Shown: positions 16,370-25,463, counted from the stretch's first letter. The stretch is 40,496 nt of DNA from Caldifarciminota bacterium SM23_42 (GCA_001303785.1 LJUJ01000017.1:1-40496); one strand, 5' to 3'. Translations and numbers: made by a program. The notes: generated by a model from the sequence alone, not told the origin.

Positions 16370-17194
16370 GTGATACACGCCCTGATTATACTCATTCTTT
16401 CTGCAAATGCTGGTGTCGTCATCGTTGACAACGTCTGGTTTTATGGTAATGATCACAAGATGCGTATTCTAACTACTGGTGACATGGTGGAAATTGTCGA
16501 GCATATAAATGAGACGGTAAGAGTCGAGTATGACAGCGCAACTGGTGAATTAAACAGGAATGTGCTGATTGATTTGAATGAAGAAATCGCCGAAGATGAG
16601 CAATTTGTTTTTGCCCGTGGCTATTTCGACGAAGGCGAGTATGTTAAGTCTGCAAGGCTTCTTGACATTTTCACCAAGTACTTTGACGACTCAAAATATC
16701 TGAGCGAGGCGTTATATTATCTGGGACAATCTTATGAAGCCCTAGCATTAAAGGGTCAATCTGACTCGTTACCTGGTTTCTCATTTAACGATAAGATCGA
16801 ACAAGCTTACTATAATGGTGATGTTTACAAAATACTTGTTAATGCTTTTCCGGACAGCCCATTTGCCTCGAAGGCAGAATATCGCCTCATCAACATTTTC
16901 CGGCTTGGCCATCTTCCCTGGCTGGATTCCGTCGAACTCATCCAACAAGAGCTGACCATGTGGGACGAATTCTGCAGCAAATACCAAAACACCGATGAAT
17001 ACCCCTTGGGTTTATCTGAAAAGGGACATCTGAATCGTGTATTGTTTGAGATTACAAATGAAACAAACTACAAGGAGGAGGCAATAGTGATATTCACTGA
17101 GATTACTACTAAATATCCAAATACGGTACACGCCGCCTATTCTAATGTCCATCTTTTTGAAATAGAACGCGGCGAGAAGATTTACAAGTATTAA
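16370..17194 (+). CDS. Secreted TPR-like protein of unknown function
   Basis: The 274-residue protein begins with a short hydrophobic stretch (MIHALIILILSANAG) that could be a signal peptide ending in an A-x-A-like site. The rest contains helical repeat-like segments such as ARGYFDEGEYVKSARLLDIF and SEALYYLGQSYEALAL, in the style of tetratricopeptide repeats found in BamD and CpoB. A second pair appears near FPDSPFASKAEYRLI and YPNTVHAAYSNVHLF. The function is not known; a periplasmic scaffold is plausible. The GTG start is chosen because only it includes the hydrophobic leader. It has a leaderless promoter and converges on polX with a 7-base gap. Confidence 0.65.
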   Translation: MIHALIILILSANAGVVIVDNVWFYGNDHKMRILTTGDMVEIVEHINETVRVEYDSATGELNRNVLIDLNEEIAEDEQFVFARGYFDEGEYVKSARLLDIFTKYFDDSKYLSEALYYLGQSYEALALKGQSDSLPGFSFNDKIEQAYYNGDVYKILVNAFPDSPFASKAEYRLINIFRLGHLPWLDSVELIQQELTMWDEFCSKYQNTDEYPLGLSEKGHLNRVLFEITNETNYKEEAIVIFTEITTKYPNTVHAAYSNVHLFEIERGEKIYKY

Positions 17195-17201
17195 AGACCT
17201 G

Positions 17202-18911
17202 TTATTTCTTGTGTATTTTTCTTGAGATGAGCAACTTCTTAAGCGGATAGGTGTTGACAACATCGCGGGGTTCAAGCCAGCCCCGGCGTGCGGTTGCAGC
17301 TCCAAACTTCATCCAGAGCAAACCATTGGTGTCATGGGCATCGGTGCCAATCGAAATCCTAATCCCCATATCTTTCGCCACTTTCAGGTTGACGTCGCTT
17401 AAATCCAAGCGATCCCAATAGGCGTTCAACTCAAGCCAGGTGCCGGTTGCAGCCGCTCTTTCCATTACTTTATGGATATCCATGACATACCCCTCGCGTG
17501 ACGAAATCAATCGTCCAGTTGGGTGACCGATAATATCAACATGAATGTTGTCCATCGCCGTGCATATTCTCTCGGTAACATTCTTTGTGAACCCCTGATG
17601 AATCGAAGCTACGACCAGGTCAAGCTGTTTCAATATCTTATCGGGATAATCAAGTCTGCCATCTTTCAGGATATCAACCTCAATACCCTTCAACACAAAT
17701 ACCTTTTTTGATTTTTTGTTAATCCGATCGATTTCCTTCCACTGCTGGTACAAACGTTTCAAATCCAGACCGTGAGCATACTTCGCCGACTGAGAATGAT
17801 CAGTTATCAAAATGTATTCATATCCGAGACTTTCAGCGAAATCCGCAAGCTGAGTAATGGTCGCCGAAGAATCAGAATAGGTTGAATGCATTTGCAGGTC
17901 GCCTCGGATCTGCTTAAGCTCGACCAACTTCGGCAACTTGTTCTTGCGCGCGGCTTCGATCTCACCTCGATCCTCACGCAGTTCTGGCGGTATATAGGTC
18001 AAACCAAGCGCTCTGTACACATCTTTCTCGTTTTTCCCGGCCACCGTCTTACGTCCCTTAAACAAACCATATTCGCTCAACTTCATGCCCTTTAACTTAG
18101 CAATATTACGACACTTCACGTTGTGCGCCTTAGAACCAGTGAAGTATTGCAGCGCCGCTCCATACGACTTGGGTGAGACGATCCTGAGGTCAACCTGAAT
18201 TCCACCCTCGACCATAATCGAACCTTTGGTTTCTCCTGCGGCAAGCACGCGCTCGGTCTTTGGGAATTCTGTGAACAACTTTATTATCTTCGCGCCGTTT
18301 CTACCAGTCACGAGTATGTCAACATCACCGATTGTCTCTTTCCACCTACGCAGCGAACCAGCCGGTGAGATGTCTAGCACGTTGGGTTTTGCTTTTAGGT
18401 ATGCGACAATCTCGGAGGCCACTCCTTCTGCTACCGCAATCGAGAGCCGGGCATGACCTCTTTCATATAATTCAATACCTTTCTTTATGTTCTCGACCTT
18501 TTTCTCGCCCATCTGTGGCAACTTTGCCAGTTTGCCGCTCGCAATTGCCTTTTTCAAATCCGTAAGCGTTCTTACACTCAACTTCTTGTTTGCGAGCGCG
18601 AGTGTCTTTGGCCCGAGATTCTGTATGTCGAGCATGCTCAACAGCGAATCGGGTATTCCCTTGGTGACCTCCCGGTATTTTTTCATTTTCCCAGTTTTGA
18701 GGTACTCATCGATCTTCTTAGCGATACCCTCGCCAATACCCGGCAATTCAACAACCCTGCCCTCCCGATTCAACACCTCAATATCCTCAACGAGATCATC
18801 GAGTATCCGAGCCGCCTTCCGATACGACACAATGCGGAACACCATGTCACCCTTGAACTCCAATGCATCGGCAATACGGTTAAATATCCTCGCCAACTCC
18901 TTGTTTTTCAT
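17202..18911 (-). CDS. polX: DNA polymerase X with PHP domain
   Basis: The 569-residue protein is a bacterial PolX. N-terminal helix-hairpin-helix units (LPGIGEGIAKKI, IQNLGPKTLAL, LPQMGEKKVENI) are followed by a nucleotidyltransferase palm with GDVDILV and VDLRIV as catalytic aspartate motifs. The C-terminal PHP domain has DLQMHSTYSD, ITDHS, EVDIL, SIHQGF, GHPTGR and GTDAHD. Such enzymes fill short gaps in base-excision repair, and the PHP domain gives 3'-5' exonuclease and related end processing with metals. The metal-ligand positions look intact. The ATG at 18911 is chosen over one 8 codons upstream because the promoter's -10 box ends 6 bases before it, so the upstream codon would not be transcribed. 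Confidence 0.95.
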   Translation of the reverse strand: MKNKELARIFNRIADALEFKGDMVFRIVSYRKAARILDDLVEDIEVLNREGRVVELPGIGEGIAKKIDEYLKTGKMKKYREVTKGIPDSLLSMLDIQNLGPKTLALANKKLSVRTLTDLKKAIASGKLAKLPQMGEKKVENIKKGIELYERGHARLSIAVAEGVASEIVAYLKAKPNVLDISPAGSLRRWKETIGDVDILVTGRNGAKIIKLFTEFPKTERVLAAGETKGSIMVEGGIQVDLRIVSPKSYGAALQYFTGSKAHNVKCRNIAKLKGMKLSEYGLFKGRKTVAGKNEKDVYRALGLTYIPPELREDRGEIEAARKNKLPKLVELKQIRGDLQMHSTYSDSSATITQLADFAESLGYEYILITDHSQSAKYAHGLDLKRLYQQWKEIDRINKKSKKVFVLKGIEVDILKDGRLDYPDKILKQLDLVVASIHQGFTKNVTERICTAMDNIHVDIIGHPTGRLISSREGYVMDIHKVMERAAATGTWLELNAYWDRLDLSDVNLKVAKDMGIRISIGTDAHDTNGLLWMKFGAATARRGWLEPRDVVNTYPLKKLLISRKIHKK

Positions 18912-18917
18912 CACAAA

Positions 18918-18945
18918 ATTATCTGTAAAATACAAGGAAAATCAA
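18918..18945 (-). promoter_or_regulatory. Promoter of polX, leaderless type
   Basis: On the minus strand TTGATT (18945-18940), a 16-base spacer and GATAAT (18923-18918) end 6 bases before the polX ATG. Transcription is predicted to start at the A of the start codon. Confidence 0.6.
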
Positions 18946-19211
18946 GGGGTGGATTCGAGAACGTATGTGTCGAGGGATCGGTCATGGTGATTTCACGCCT
19001 ATTCAGGGAAAAAACCTGATCGAACGCAGGTAACGTGAATGGTTGGATACTCGTCTTGAGCAATCTTTATCAGAATCCTCTGAAAAAAGGCAGGTTGTCA
19101 AAAAGCCCCCATAAATTGTATCTATTATAGAACATCTAACTGAGCATTTCGGTAATTGCTAAAATGCCAAAACGAGACATCCGGAGTCGTCTACCATGAG
19201 GGTCGCGAATC
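18946..19211. other. Intergenic region between divergent polX and nadE
   Basis: No recognisable gene is present. The plus strand holds two tiny frames, 22 codons from 18965 and about 31 codons from a GTG near 19032, without promoter or Shine-Dalgarno. A weak stem (GCATTT/AAATGC, near 19145-19168) has no T-run. No motif of tmRNA, 4.5S, 6S or RNase P RNA was found by eye. Confidence 0.4.
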
Positions 19212-19239
19212 TTGATTTTTACCACGTTTTTATTATAAT
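19212..19239 (+). promoter_or_regulatory. Promoter of the nadE-hppA-radC operon
   Basis: TTGATT (19212-19217), a 16-base spacer and TATAAT (19234-19239) end 9 bases before the nadE ATG at 19249. The predicted leader is about 3 bases. Confidence 0.65.
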
Positions 19240-19248
19240 CATGACAAC

Positions 19249-19968
19249 ATGTGGAAGAATGTTACTGAACAAATCACCGAGTGGTTGAAAGAACAACTAC
19301 AAGAAACCGCGACCAAGGGCTTTGTCTTGGGTATGAGTGGAGGTCTCGATTCCACAGTATGTGCAGCCCTACTAAGAAAAGCAACCGACGATTGTCTGGG
19401 TCTGATACTTCCCATTGAGTCCGATGTCAAAGACCTTGATGATGCGTCGGCAATGGCATCGAGACTGGACATGAAAACTCAATACATTGATCTGACTCCA
19501 ACGTATAACGGTCTTGTCAGACTAATATCGAGCAATGATCGTGTTGCATTAGGCAATATAAAGGCTCGGTTACGCATGGTCGTTATATACTACTACGCAA
19601 ACCTTAACCATTATCTAGTGTGCGGTACGGGCAACAAGACCGAAATCTCACTAGGCTATTTCACAAAGTACGGTGACGGCGCGTGTGATATTATGCCCAT
19701 AGGCGATCTGTACAAGGGCGAAGTTCGAGAACTGGCCCGTGAATTGAACATACCCGAGACAATAATCGAAAAGATCCCCAGCGCCGGATTATGGTCCGGG
19801 CAAACCGACGAAGCGGAGATGGGGTTCACCTATGACCAAATGGATGAAGCACTGAGGCTAATCGAAAAAGGCGAAATCACCGATGACACTTGTCAGAAAT
19901 TAAAAGAGGTAGTGAAGAGAACCACCCACAAAAGGGAGAAACCGAAAGTCTTCCATTTTAGGAGGTAG
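19249..19968 (+). CDS. nadE: NAD+ synthetase, ammonia-dependent
   Basis: The 239-residue protein has the PP-loop LGMSGGLDSTV near residues 27-37, ARLRMVVIYYYAN, CGTGNKTE and GYFTKYGDGACDIMPIGDLYK, and a terminal THKREKP. These fit NadE of the short, NH3-dependent type without a glutaminase domain. It amidates nicotinate adenine dinucleotide using ATP and releases AMP and pyrophosphate. The membrane pyrophosphatase gene starts directly after its stop, so its PPi could be used at once. Confidence 0.93.
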   Translation: MWKNVTEQITEWLKEQLQETATKGFVLGMSGGLDSTVCAALLRKATDDCLGLILPIESDVKDLDDASAMASRLDMKTQYIDLTPTYNGLVRLISSNDRVALGNIKARLRMVVIYYYANLNHYLVCGTGNKTEISLGYFTKYGDGACDIMPIGDLYKGEVRELARELNIPETIIEKIPSAGLWSGQTDEAEMGFTYDQMDEALRLIEKGEITDDTCQKLKEVVKRTTHKREKPKVFHFRR

Positions 19969-19969
19969 G

Positions 19970-22054
19970 ATGTTACCGATATTTATATTCGCGCCGATCG
20001 GTTCGCTTCTTTCTCTGTTGTTTGCCTTTTTCTTATCAAAAACAACCAAAAAATTTGACGAGGGCACTGATATGATGCGGCAGATTGCACAGGCGGTGCG
20101 CGAAGGTGCCCGCGCATACCTGAAGAGGCAGTATCGTGTCGTTGTTGTCATTTTTCTAATCGTTTTCGCGGTGCTACTGATCCTTTCTTTTTGTAAACTG
20201 CTGCCTGCCCTGGTACCCTTCATTTTTCTGACCGGTGGTTTCTTCTCGGCCTTATCCGGATTCATCGGCATGACCCAAGCCACGAATTCCTCGGCCCGAA
20301 CCGCCAATGCGGCGCGGACGAGCCTCAATAGTGCTCTGCGTGTAGCATTTGCCGCCGGTGGCGTGATGGGGTTCGTTGTAGTCGGCTTGAGTCTTCTCGA
20401 TCTCAGTTTCTGGTATTTTCTGCTCAACTGGGTTTACCGGACTCAACCCATCGGCGAGCGCATGTTGATAATCACACAAACGCTTGTCTGTTATGGAATG
20501 GGAGCGTCATTCCAAGCGCTATTCGCACGCGTGGGCGGCGGTATTTTCACCAAGGCGGCAGATGTCGGCGCTGATTTGGTGGGCAAGGTAGAAGCTAATA
20601 TTCCGGAAGATGATCCCCGTAATCCCGCGACGATTGCCGACAATGTCGGTGACAACGTGGGTGATGTTGCGGGCATGGGTGCCGATCTGTATGAATCTTA
20701 TGTCGGATCTATTGTTGCCGCAATGGCGCTGGCATATGCGGCGGGTTTGGGATCCAAAGGAATCATCCTACCGCTGATTCTTGCTGCAGCCGGTGTGCTA
20801 TCTTCGGTGCTCGGCACCTTCCTCGTGCGTACCAAGGAGGAAGCAAGCCAGCACGCACTACTGCTTGCGGTACGTAAAGGCATTTGGGCAGCAGGTATTG
20901 TGATGGCTATCGTGTCGGCCGTGATCATGAAACTCATTCTACCCGAACACTTCAACTTCTACTGGCCAATACTCATCGGACTCGCCTGTGGAGTGATTAT
21001 TGGCTACTCGACCGAATTCTTCACCTCGGATAATTACCGTCCAACAAGAGCGATCGCTGCGGCAACAAAAACTGGACCGGCTACGGTTATCCTCGAGGGT
21101 ATCAGCGTTGGTATGCTGTCGATAGTACCCCCGATTGTCTTCGTCGCGCTTGCCATTTTCGCTGCCTACTATATACCAGGTGGTGCCGCACGGCCGGCAT
21201 ACGGTTTATTCGGCGTCGCCATCGCTGCGGTCGGTATGTTATCGACACTGGGCATCACCCTCGCCACCGACGCATACGGACCGGTTGCTGATAATGCGGG
21301 CGGTAATGCTCAGATGGCCAACCTGCCAGCAGAAATCCGTACCCGAACCGATGCCCTGGATGCTATCGGAAATACTACTGCGGCAACGGGAAAGGGATTC
21401 GCCATCGGCTCAGCAGCCCTGACCGTGTTAGCACTGATTGCCGCATACCGTAGTCAAATCGCAATGGCGTTTCCTGATTTCAATTTTCGAATCACCAACC
21501 CTCAAGTCATCATCGGGCTATTTCTAGGTGCCATGATGCCCTTCCTGTTTTGCTCTAGAACGATCAAAGCCGTAGGCCGCACTGCTGGCTACATCGTCCT
21601 CGAGGTACGCCGGCAGTTCAAAGAGATAACAGGGTTGTTAGAAGGCAAAGTGCGACCTGACTATGCTCAGACCGTACGCCTCTGCACGGTGGCGGCCCAG
21701 AAAGAAATGATCGTGCCCGCGCTGCTGGTCGTTGTCGTACCCATCGCGACGGGCATCCTGCTCGGACCAAATGGTGTTATCGGATTGCTCGTGGGCGCCC
21801 TGATAACCGGATTTGCGCTTGCCTTGATGATGGCGAACTCGGGCGGCGCCTGGGACAACGCAAAAAAATATATTGAGAAGGGCAACCTGGGCGGGAAGGG
21901 ATCAGACGAACATAAAGCTTCGGTCGTCGGTGATACTGTAGGCGACCCTTTCAAAGACACCGCCGGTCCCTCATTGAATATCCTAATAAAGCTCATGTCT
22001 ACTGTATCCATCGTCTTCGCCGGCTTCATCTTGCGTTTCACCCTATTCAAATAG
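19970..22054 (+). CDS. hppA: Membrane-bound ion-translocating pyrophosphatase, K+-dependent type
   Basis: The 694-residue protein has about 16 hydrophobic helices and the full set of membrane pyrophosphatase motifs: DVGADLVGKVE and EDDPRNPATIADNVGDNVGD (about 200-230), DNAGGNAQMA (about 440), and the C-terminal SGGAWDNAKKYIE, DTVGDPFKDTAGPS. It hydrolyses PPi and pumps H+ or Na+ across the membrane. The GNTTAATGKG segment has Ala where K+-independent enzymes have Lys, so it is predicted to need K+. Which ion is pumped cannot be decided by eye. AGGAGG inside the end of nadE serves its ATG at a short distance. Confidence 0.95.
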   Translation: MLPIFIFAPIGSLLSLLFAFFLSKTTKKFDEGTDMMRQIAQAVREGARAYLKRQYRVVVVIFLIVFAVLLILSFCKLLPALVPFIFLTGGFFSALSGFIGMTQATNSSARTANAARTSLNSALRVAFAAGGVMGFVVVGLSLLDLSFWYFLLNWVYRTQPIGERMLIITQTLVCYGMGASFQALFARVGGGIFTKAADVGADLVGKVEANIPEDDPRNPATIADNVGDNVGDVAGMGADLYESYVGSIVAAMALAYAAGLGSKGIILPLILAAAGVLSSVLGTFLVRTKEEASQHALLLAVRKGIWAAGIVMAIVSAVIMKLILPEHFNFYWPILIGLACGVIIGYSTEFFTSDNYRPTRAIAAATKTGPATVILEGISVGMLSIVPPIVFVALAIFAAYYIPGGAARPAYGLFGVAIAAVGMLSTLGITLATDAYGPVADNAGGNAQMANLPAEIRTRTDALDAIGNTTAATGKGFAIGSAALTVLALIAAYRSQIAMAFPDFNFRITNPQVIIGLFLGAMMPFLFCSRTIKAVGRTAGYIVLEVRRQFKEITGLLEGKVRPDYAQTVRLCTVAAQKEMIVPALLVVVVPIATGILLGPNGVIGLLVGALITGFALALMMANSGGAWDNAKKYIEKGNLGGKGSDEHKASVVGDTVGDPFKDTAGPSLNILIKLMSTVSIVFAGFILRFTLFK

Positions 22055-22735
22055 GTGAGAATAAAGGACTGGCCGGCCAGCGATCGACCCCGTGAGAAAT
22101 TCTACGAAAAAGGCTGCTACGGATTAACCGATACCGAGCTCCTGGCTATCGTAATCGGCAAGGGGTTGAAAAACAAAACCGCTCTCGACCTGGCTCAAGA
22201 AATAGTAACAAAGGCTGGTGGGTTGAGAAAACTCAGCCAGAAATCGGTCGGTGAGGTCGAAAGAATGGAGATCTCTGGACTGGGCAGGGCCAAAATCGTC
22301 TCGATACTTGCAGCCCTTGAGGCGGGCCGGCGCTCGCTATCCAACAGGAGCAACAAGAAAATACGGTTCAAGAATCCTGAAGCCATTTATAAATATTACT
22401 ATCCACTCATTGGCGGTCTAAAACATGAGGTCTTTAAAGTGGTCGCCGTGGATGGCAGAAATACCTTCATCAATGACTACACGGTTAGCAAAGGAATCCT
22501 GGATGCGAGTCTGGTTCATCCACGTGAGGTATTCAAATTCTCCCTCAACGAAGATGCCTCGGCTATCTTCCTCATCCATAATCACCCAAGCGGCATACTC
22601 AAACCATCAGAAGATGATTTAAAAATAACTGAGCGATTACGCTGCGCCGGTGAAATAATGGGTGTGAACATAGTCGACCATGTGATCATCTGCGAGCGAG
22701 GATATTACTCTTTCTCACAACATCACCTGTTGTAG
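22055..22735 (+). CDS. radC: RadC-family JAB/MPN domain protein
   Basis: The 226-residue protein has the RadC N-terminus (KDWPASDRPREKF, then LTDTELLAIVIGKG), a helix-hairpin-helix (ISGLGRAKIVSILAALE) and the JAB metal site IHNHPSG-x5-ED near residues 175-187. Despite the old name its role is not DNA repair for certain; the family resembles metalloproteases. It starts with a GTG immediately after the hppA stop and has no clear Shine-Dalgarno, which suggests coupling. It converges with pfkA. Confidence 0.9.
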   Translation: MRIKDWPASDRPREKFYEKGCYGLTDTELLAIVIGKGLKNKTALDLAQEIVTKAGGLRKLSQKSVGEVERMEISGLGRAKIVSILAALEAGRRSLSNRSNKKIRFKNPEAIYKYYYPLIGGLKHEVFKVVAVDGRNTFINDYTVSKGILDASLVHPREVFKFSLNEDASAIFLIHNHPSGILKPSEDDLKITERLRCAGEIMGVNIVDHVIICERGYYSFSQHHLL

Positions 22736-22758
22736 CGAATTGACTCTACCGTACGAAA

Positions 22759-23730
22759 CTACTTAGCCAAAATTGCGGTTATCTTGTATATCGTGGGATC
22801 GATTTTCTTCTTCTTCGTATAGGTTTCCTCAAAAGGAGTGCATACAATCTTCTTGTCGACCTCCCCGACCATACAGCCAAATTTTTTCTTCTGCGCGGCC
22901 TCGATAGAAGCAAAACCGAGTTTTGAAGCAAGAATACGGTCATTTGCTGTGGGTGCCCCGCCGCGCTGTATATATCCTAACACCGCGACGCGGTAGTCTT
23001 CCTTAACACAATTCTTTACCTTTTCGGCGATGGTAAAAGCGTTGCCGGCCTCGTCACCCTCAGAAACGATAACGATATTCGACTTCTTCCCCCGTTTTAT
23101 ACTCTCATTGATCTTGCTGGCTAAGGCATCAATGTCGGTAGGCGTTTCCGGAATCAACACATCCTCCGCACCACCGGCCAAACCAACGGCCAGACCTATG
23201 AAACCAGAGAAACGTCCCATGACTTCAACAAAGAAAAGCCTCTCCAAAGAGGCCGCAGTGTCTCTTATACGATCGACAGCCTCGAGGGCGTTGTTTATCG
23301 CCGTATCAAAGCCAATCGTAAAATCGGTGCCGTACAGATCATTATCGATCGTGCCCGGCAGGCCAAGCATGTTCACGCCAAACTTCTCAGAGAATTCCTT
23401 AGCGCCGCGCATTGTTCCATCACCGCCGATCACCACTATTACATCAATCCCGTGTTTGGTGAGCACCTTCTTTGCTTTTTCCATTCCCTGAGTGGTCTCA
23501 AAATCGCTGGAGCGTGCGGTCCCCAGCATCGTACCACCTCGCTGGATTATGTTTGCCACCGAACCCCGATCCATTCGTACAATATCATCAAACACTAAAC
23601 CATTGTAGCCATCTCGGATACCGAATACTTCGAGTCCGTAGTGTAGTGCGGTCCTCACTACAGCTCTTACCGCCGCATTCATTCCCGGCGCATCGCCACC
23701 ACTTGTCAGCATAGCAATTTTTGTAGTCAT
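22759..23730 (-). CDS. pfkA: ATP-dependent 6-phosphofructokinase
   Basis: The 323-residue protein matches PfkA. It has MLTSGGDAPGMNAAVR at the N-terminus, GGTMLGTARS, GGDGTMRGA and LPGTIDNDL with the catalytic PGTIDxD, then EVMGRFSGFIGL and YIQRGGAP. The GGDG and PGTIDND residues fit an ATP user; PPi-dependent enzymes usually have GGDD and PKTIDND. It catalyses the committed step of glycolysis. The ATG at 23730 is chosen because the promoter -10 ends 7 bases before it; longer in-frame starts lie in or above the promoter. Confidence 0.95.
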   Translation of the reverse strand: MTTKIAMLTSGGDAPGMNAAVRAVVRTALHYGLEVFGIRDGYNGLVFDDIVRMDRGSVANIIQRGGTMLGTARSSDFETTQGMEKAKKVLTKHGIDVIVVIGGDGTMRGAKEFSEKFGVNMLGLPGTIDNDLYGTDFTIGFDTAINNALEAVDRIRDTAASLERLFFVEVMGRFSGFIGLAVGLAGGAEDVLIPETPTDIDALASKINESIKRGKKSNIVIVSEGDEAGNAFTIAEKVKNCVKEDYRVAVLGYIQRGGAPTANDRILASKLGFASIEAAQKKKFGCMVGEVDKKIVCTPFEETYTKKKKIDPTIYKITAILAK

Positions 23731-23737
23731 TAGCATT

Positions 23738-23765
23738 ATTATAATAATTTCTTCAGTCATGTCAA
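23738..23765 (-). promoter_or_regulatory. Perfect-consensus promoter of pfkA, leaderless type
   Basis: On the minus strand TTGACA (23765-23760), a 16-base spacer and TATAAT (23743-23738) end 7 bases before the pfkA ATG. The predicted leader is a single base. Confidence 0.75.
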
Positions 23766-23821
23766 CTTCACGCAGGAAATTACGATGTCGCGCGAGCCCT
23801 TGAAAATACGTCAATTGGGGC

Positions 23822-23849
23822 TTGACAAACGTAGAATTACGTGTAAAAT
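23822..23849 (+). promoter_or_regulatory. Promoter of the HU gene
   Basis: TTGACA (23822-23827), a 16-base spacer and TAAAAT (23844-23849) predict a start near 23856 and a leader of about 28 bases that carries AAGGAGGTGA (23868-23877) before the ATG at 23884. Confidence 0.7.
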
Positions 23850-23883
23850 TAACATAATGATGAACGGAAGGAGGTGAAAAGTT

Positions 23884-24156
23884 ATGACGAAGGCAGAACT
23901 TATCGAGAGAATGGCACTAAGAGCGAAGATATCCAAACGTGCTGCAGGTATTGCTTTGAATACCTTTGTCGAATCGGTCACCAACGCTCTACAAAGTGGT
24001 GACAAAGTAGCACTAGTGGGTTTCGGTACGTTCTCGGTTTCCAAGAGAAAGGCAAGAACCGCCCGTAATCCTCGTACTGGTGAGAGGATCGACGTGCCAG
24101 CAAAGAGGGCTCCAAAGTTCAAGGCGGGCCGTGACCTCAAAAACGCCGTAAAATAA
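23884..24156 (+). CDS. hup: HU-family DNA-binding protein
   Basis: The 90-residue protein is a standard HU/IHF subunit. It has a helical N-terminus (TKAELIERMALRAKISKRAAG), the GFGTFSV strand, and the arm with RTARNPRTGERIDVPAK. It compacts and bends DNA as a dimer. A strong Shine-Dalgarno, a consensus -35 and a clean terminator directly after it fit a highly expressed single-gene unit. HU and IHF cannot be separated with certainty; the lack of an IHF partner favours HU. Confidence 0.95.
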   Translation: MTKAELIERMALRAKISKRAAGIALNTFVESVTNALQSGDKVALVGFGTFSVSKRKARTARNPRTGERIDVPAKRAPKFKAGRDLKNAVK

Positions 24157-24168
24157 GGGGAAAATGTC

Positions 24169-24199
24169 AAAAAAGGGATGGTAAAACCATCCCTTTTTT
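24169..24199. terminator. Bidirectional rho-independent terminator
   Basis: GGGATGG (24175-24181) pairs with CCATCCC (24187-24193) across a five-base loop, flanked by six A on the left and six T on the right. It can stop the HU transcript on the plus strand and the rpmB-ubiA transcript on the minus strand. Confidence 0.9.
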
Positions 24200-24246
24200 G
24201 TTATCCAATACTGCAATCATTCGTTAACTAAAAAGGGGCGAGAACC

Positions 24247-25179
24247 TCAACCCTGGGCAAACGTGGGGTAGGTCATGCCAAAGCGAAGCTTGTAGTAAAC
24301 ACGCATTGCAACTAACACTACCAATAAAACCAAAAAATACACAGGATACAATATCGCCGTGATAATCGTGAACACAAAACCAGGCAACCTGAATGATGCA
24401 ATGGTTGCTCCTCGGTTAATCTTGTTCAATGCGAACCTATAACTAGCCACGTACACAAAGAGTGGCAAAGAAATGGCCGCAGGAATCAGACAGATATAGT
24501 CACGCTGCACGTATGCCAGGACGACCGCCGCAGCCATGACAATAGTCGACACAACATAAGAAGCATTTGCTCCCAAGTAGACGCCAGTTGTTATCTCATT
24601 CGCCTTGCGGTCACCCTCTATATCAACAATTGTAGTATTAATAAACACGGCACTGATGCTGAGAAAATACGGCAAGAAGTGTGTAAACATGGACCACTCA
24701 AAATTCCGGACGAGCAACCAGCCGACGGCAAAATTGATCATCCCGTAACCAATACCATTGGACAGCGTGTCGAGGACAGGTCTTCCCTTTAATTTAATCG
24801 GAGGCAAGGAATACAAAACGCCCAGGACAATAGAGATGGTTACGAGAATCAGAAATGTTACTCCAAACTGTATAGACAACAAAAAAGCACCAATCCATAG
24901 CACCGCCATCTCGACCCAAGCTGCGGTCTTCGTCACATAGCCCCCAGACAGAAGAAAGAGTTTTTTGTTCAGTCGATCGGTCTCGATGTCCATGATCTGA
25001 TTCAAGATATAAACACCGCCCATGATGCCGGTGTAGATCAATAATCCCAGAACAACCTCGGTGTTAAATCGGCCCTGCCGCGCGGCCAAAAAGCTGCCGA
25101 TCAGGAGAAAATTCCAAGATGGTATAAGAATCAACGGTCTTAAAATGAAAATGTAGTCAAAGGGATTAAATCTTGGCAC
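24247..25179 (-). CDS. UbiA-family prenyltransferase
   Basis: The 310-residue membrane protein has about eight hydrophobic helices and both aspartate-rich motifs of the UbiA superfamily: NQIMDIETD near residues 60-68 and DIEGDRKANE near 187-196. The YSLPPIKLKGRP segment is also typical. These enzymes attach a prenyl chain to an aromatic or polar acceptor, for example in quinone or lipid synthesis. The acceptor is unknown. The start is a GTG at 25179, four bases after the rpmB stop, with no good Shine-Dalgarno. The first helix begins soon after, so this start fits the fold. Confidence 0.85.
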   Translation of the reverse strand: MPRFNPFDYIFILRPLILIPSWNFLLIGSFLAARQGRFNTEVVLGLLIYTGIMGGVYILNQIMDIETDRLNKKLFLLSGGYVTKTAAWVEMAVLWIGAFLLSIQFGVTFLILVTISIVLGVLYSLPPIKLKGRPVLDTLSNGIGYGMINFAVGWLLVRNFEWSMFTHFLPYFLSISAVFINTTIVDIEGDRKANEITTGVYLGANASYVVSTIVMAAAVVLAYVQRDYICLIPAAISLPLFVYVASYRFALNKINRGATIASFRLPGFVFTIITAILYPVYFLVLLVVLVAMRVYYKLRFGMTYPTFAQG

Positions 25180-25183
25180 TGAG

Positions 25184-25375
25184 TTACTTTACTTTGCTTA
25201 CCTTGCCAGCATGCAAACACCTTGTGCAGACAAGTATTCGTTTTGCCTCACCACCCTTCTTTACTTTGACCCTCTGTAGGTTGATGCGGAACTTTCGCTT
25301 TGAAACATTATCCGCGTGGCTGATGCTTGAGCCGACACGTGCTCCTCTGCCGCATATTGAACATCTCCTGGCCAT
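25184..25375 (-). CDS. rpmB: 50S ribosomal protein L28
   Basis: The 63-residue protein is bL28. It starts MARRCSICGRGARVG, has NVSKRKFRINLQRVKV in the middle and ends with ILVCTRCLHAGKV. Two CxxC pairs make it the zinc-binding (C+) form. The ATG at 25375 has AAAGGAGA (25386-25379), and the promoter predicts a leader of about 11 bases. Confidence 0.95.
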   Translation of the reverse strand: MARRCSICGRGARVGSSISHADNVSKRKFRINLQRVKVKKGGEAKRILVCTRCLHAGKVSKVK

Positions 25376-25392
25376 AAATCTCCTTTCGTTCT

Positions 25393-25420
25393 ATTATACA
25401 AAAACGATGGGTGAAGTCAA
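25393..25420 (-). promoter_or_regulatory. Promoter of rpmB-ubiA
   Basis: On the minus strand TTGACT (25420-25415), a 16-base spacer and TATAAT (25398-25393) predict transcription from about 25386, so the mRNA begins exactly with the Shine-Dalgarno AAAGGAGA. Confidence 0.75.
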
Positions 25421-25463
25421 CGATGCAATTTGGCTGTACGATCCGTCCAGTGGCGGCCGATGA

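Noticed and set aside
18965-19127. Two small plus-strand frames (22 and about 31 codons) between polX and nadE
   Set aside because: No promoter, no Shine-Dalgarno and no recognisable similarity; likely chance.
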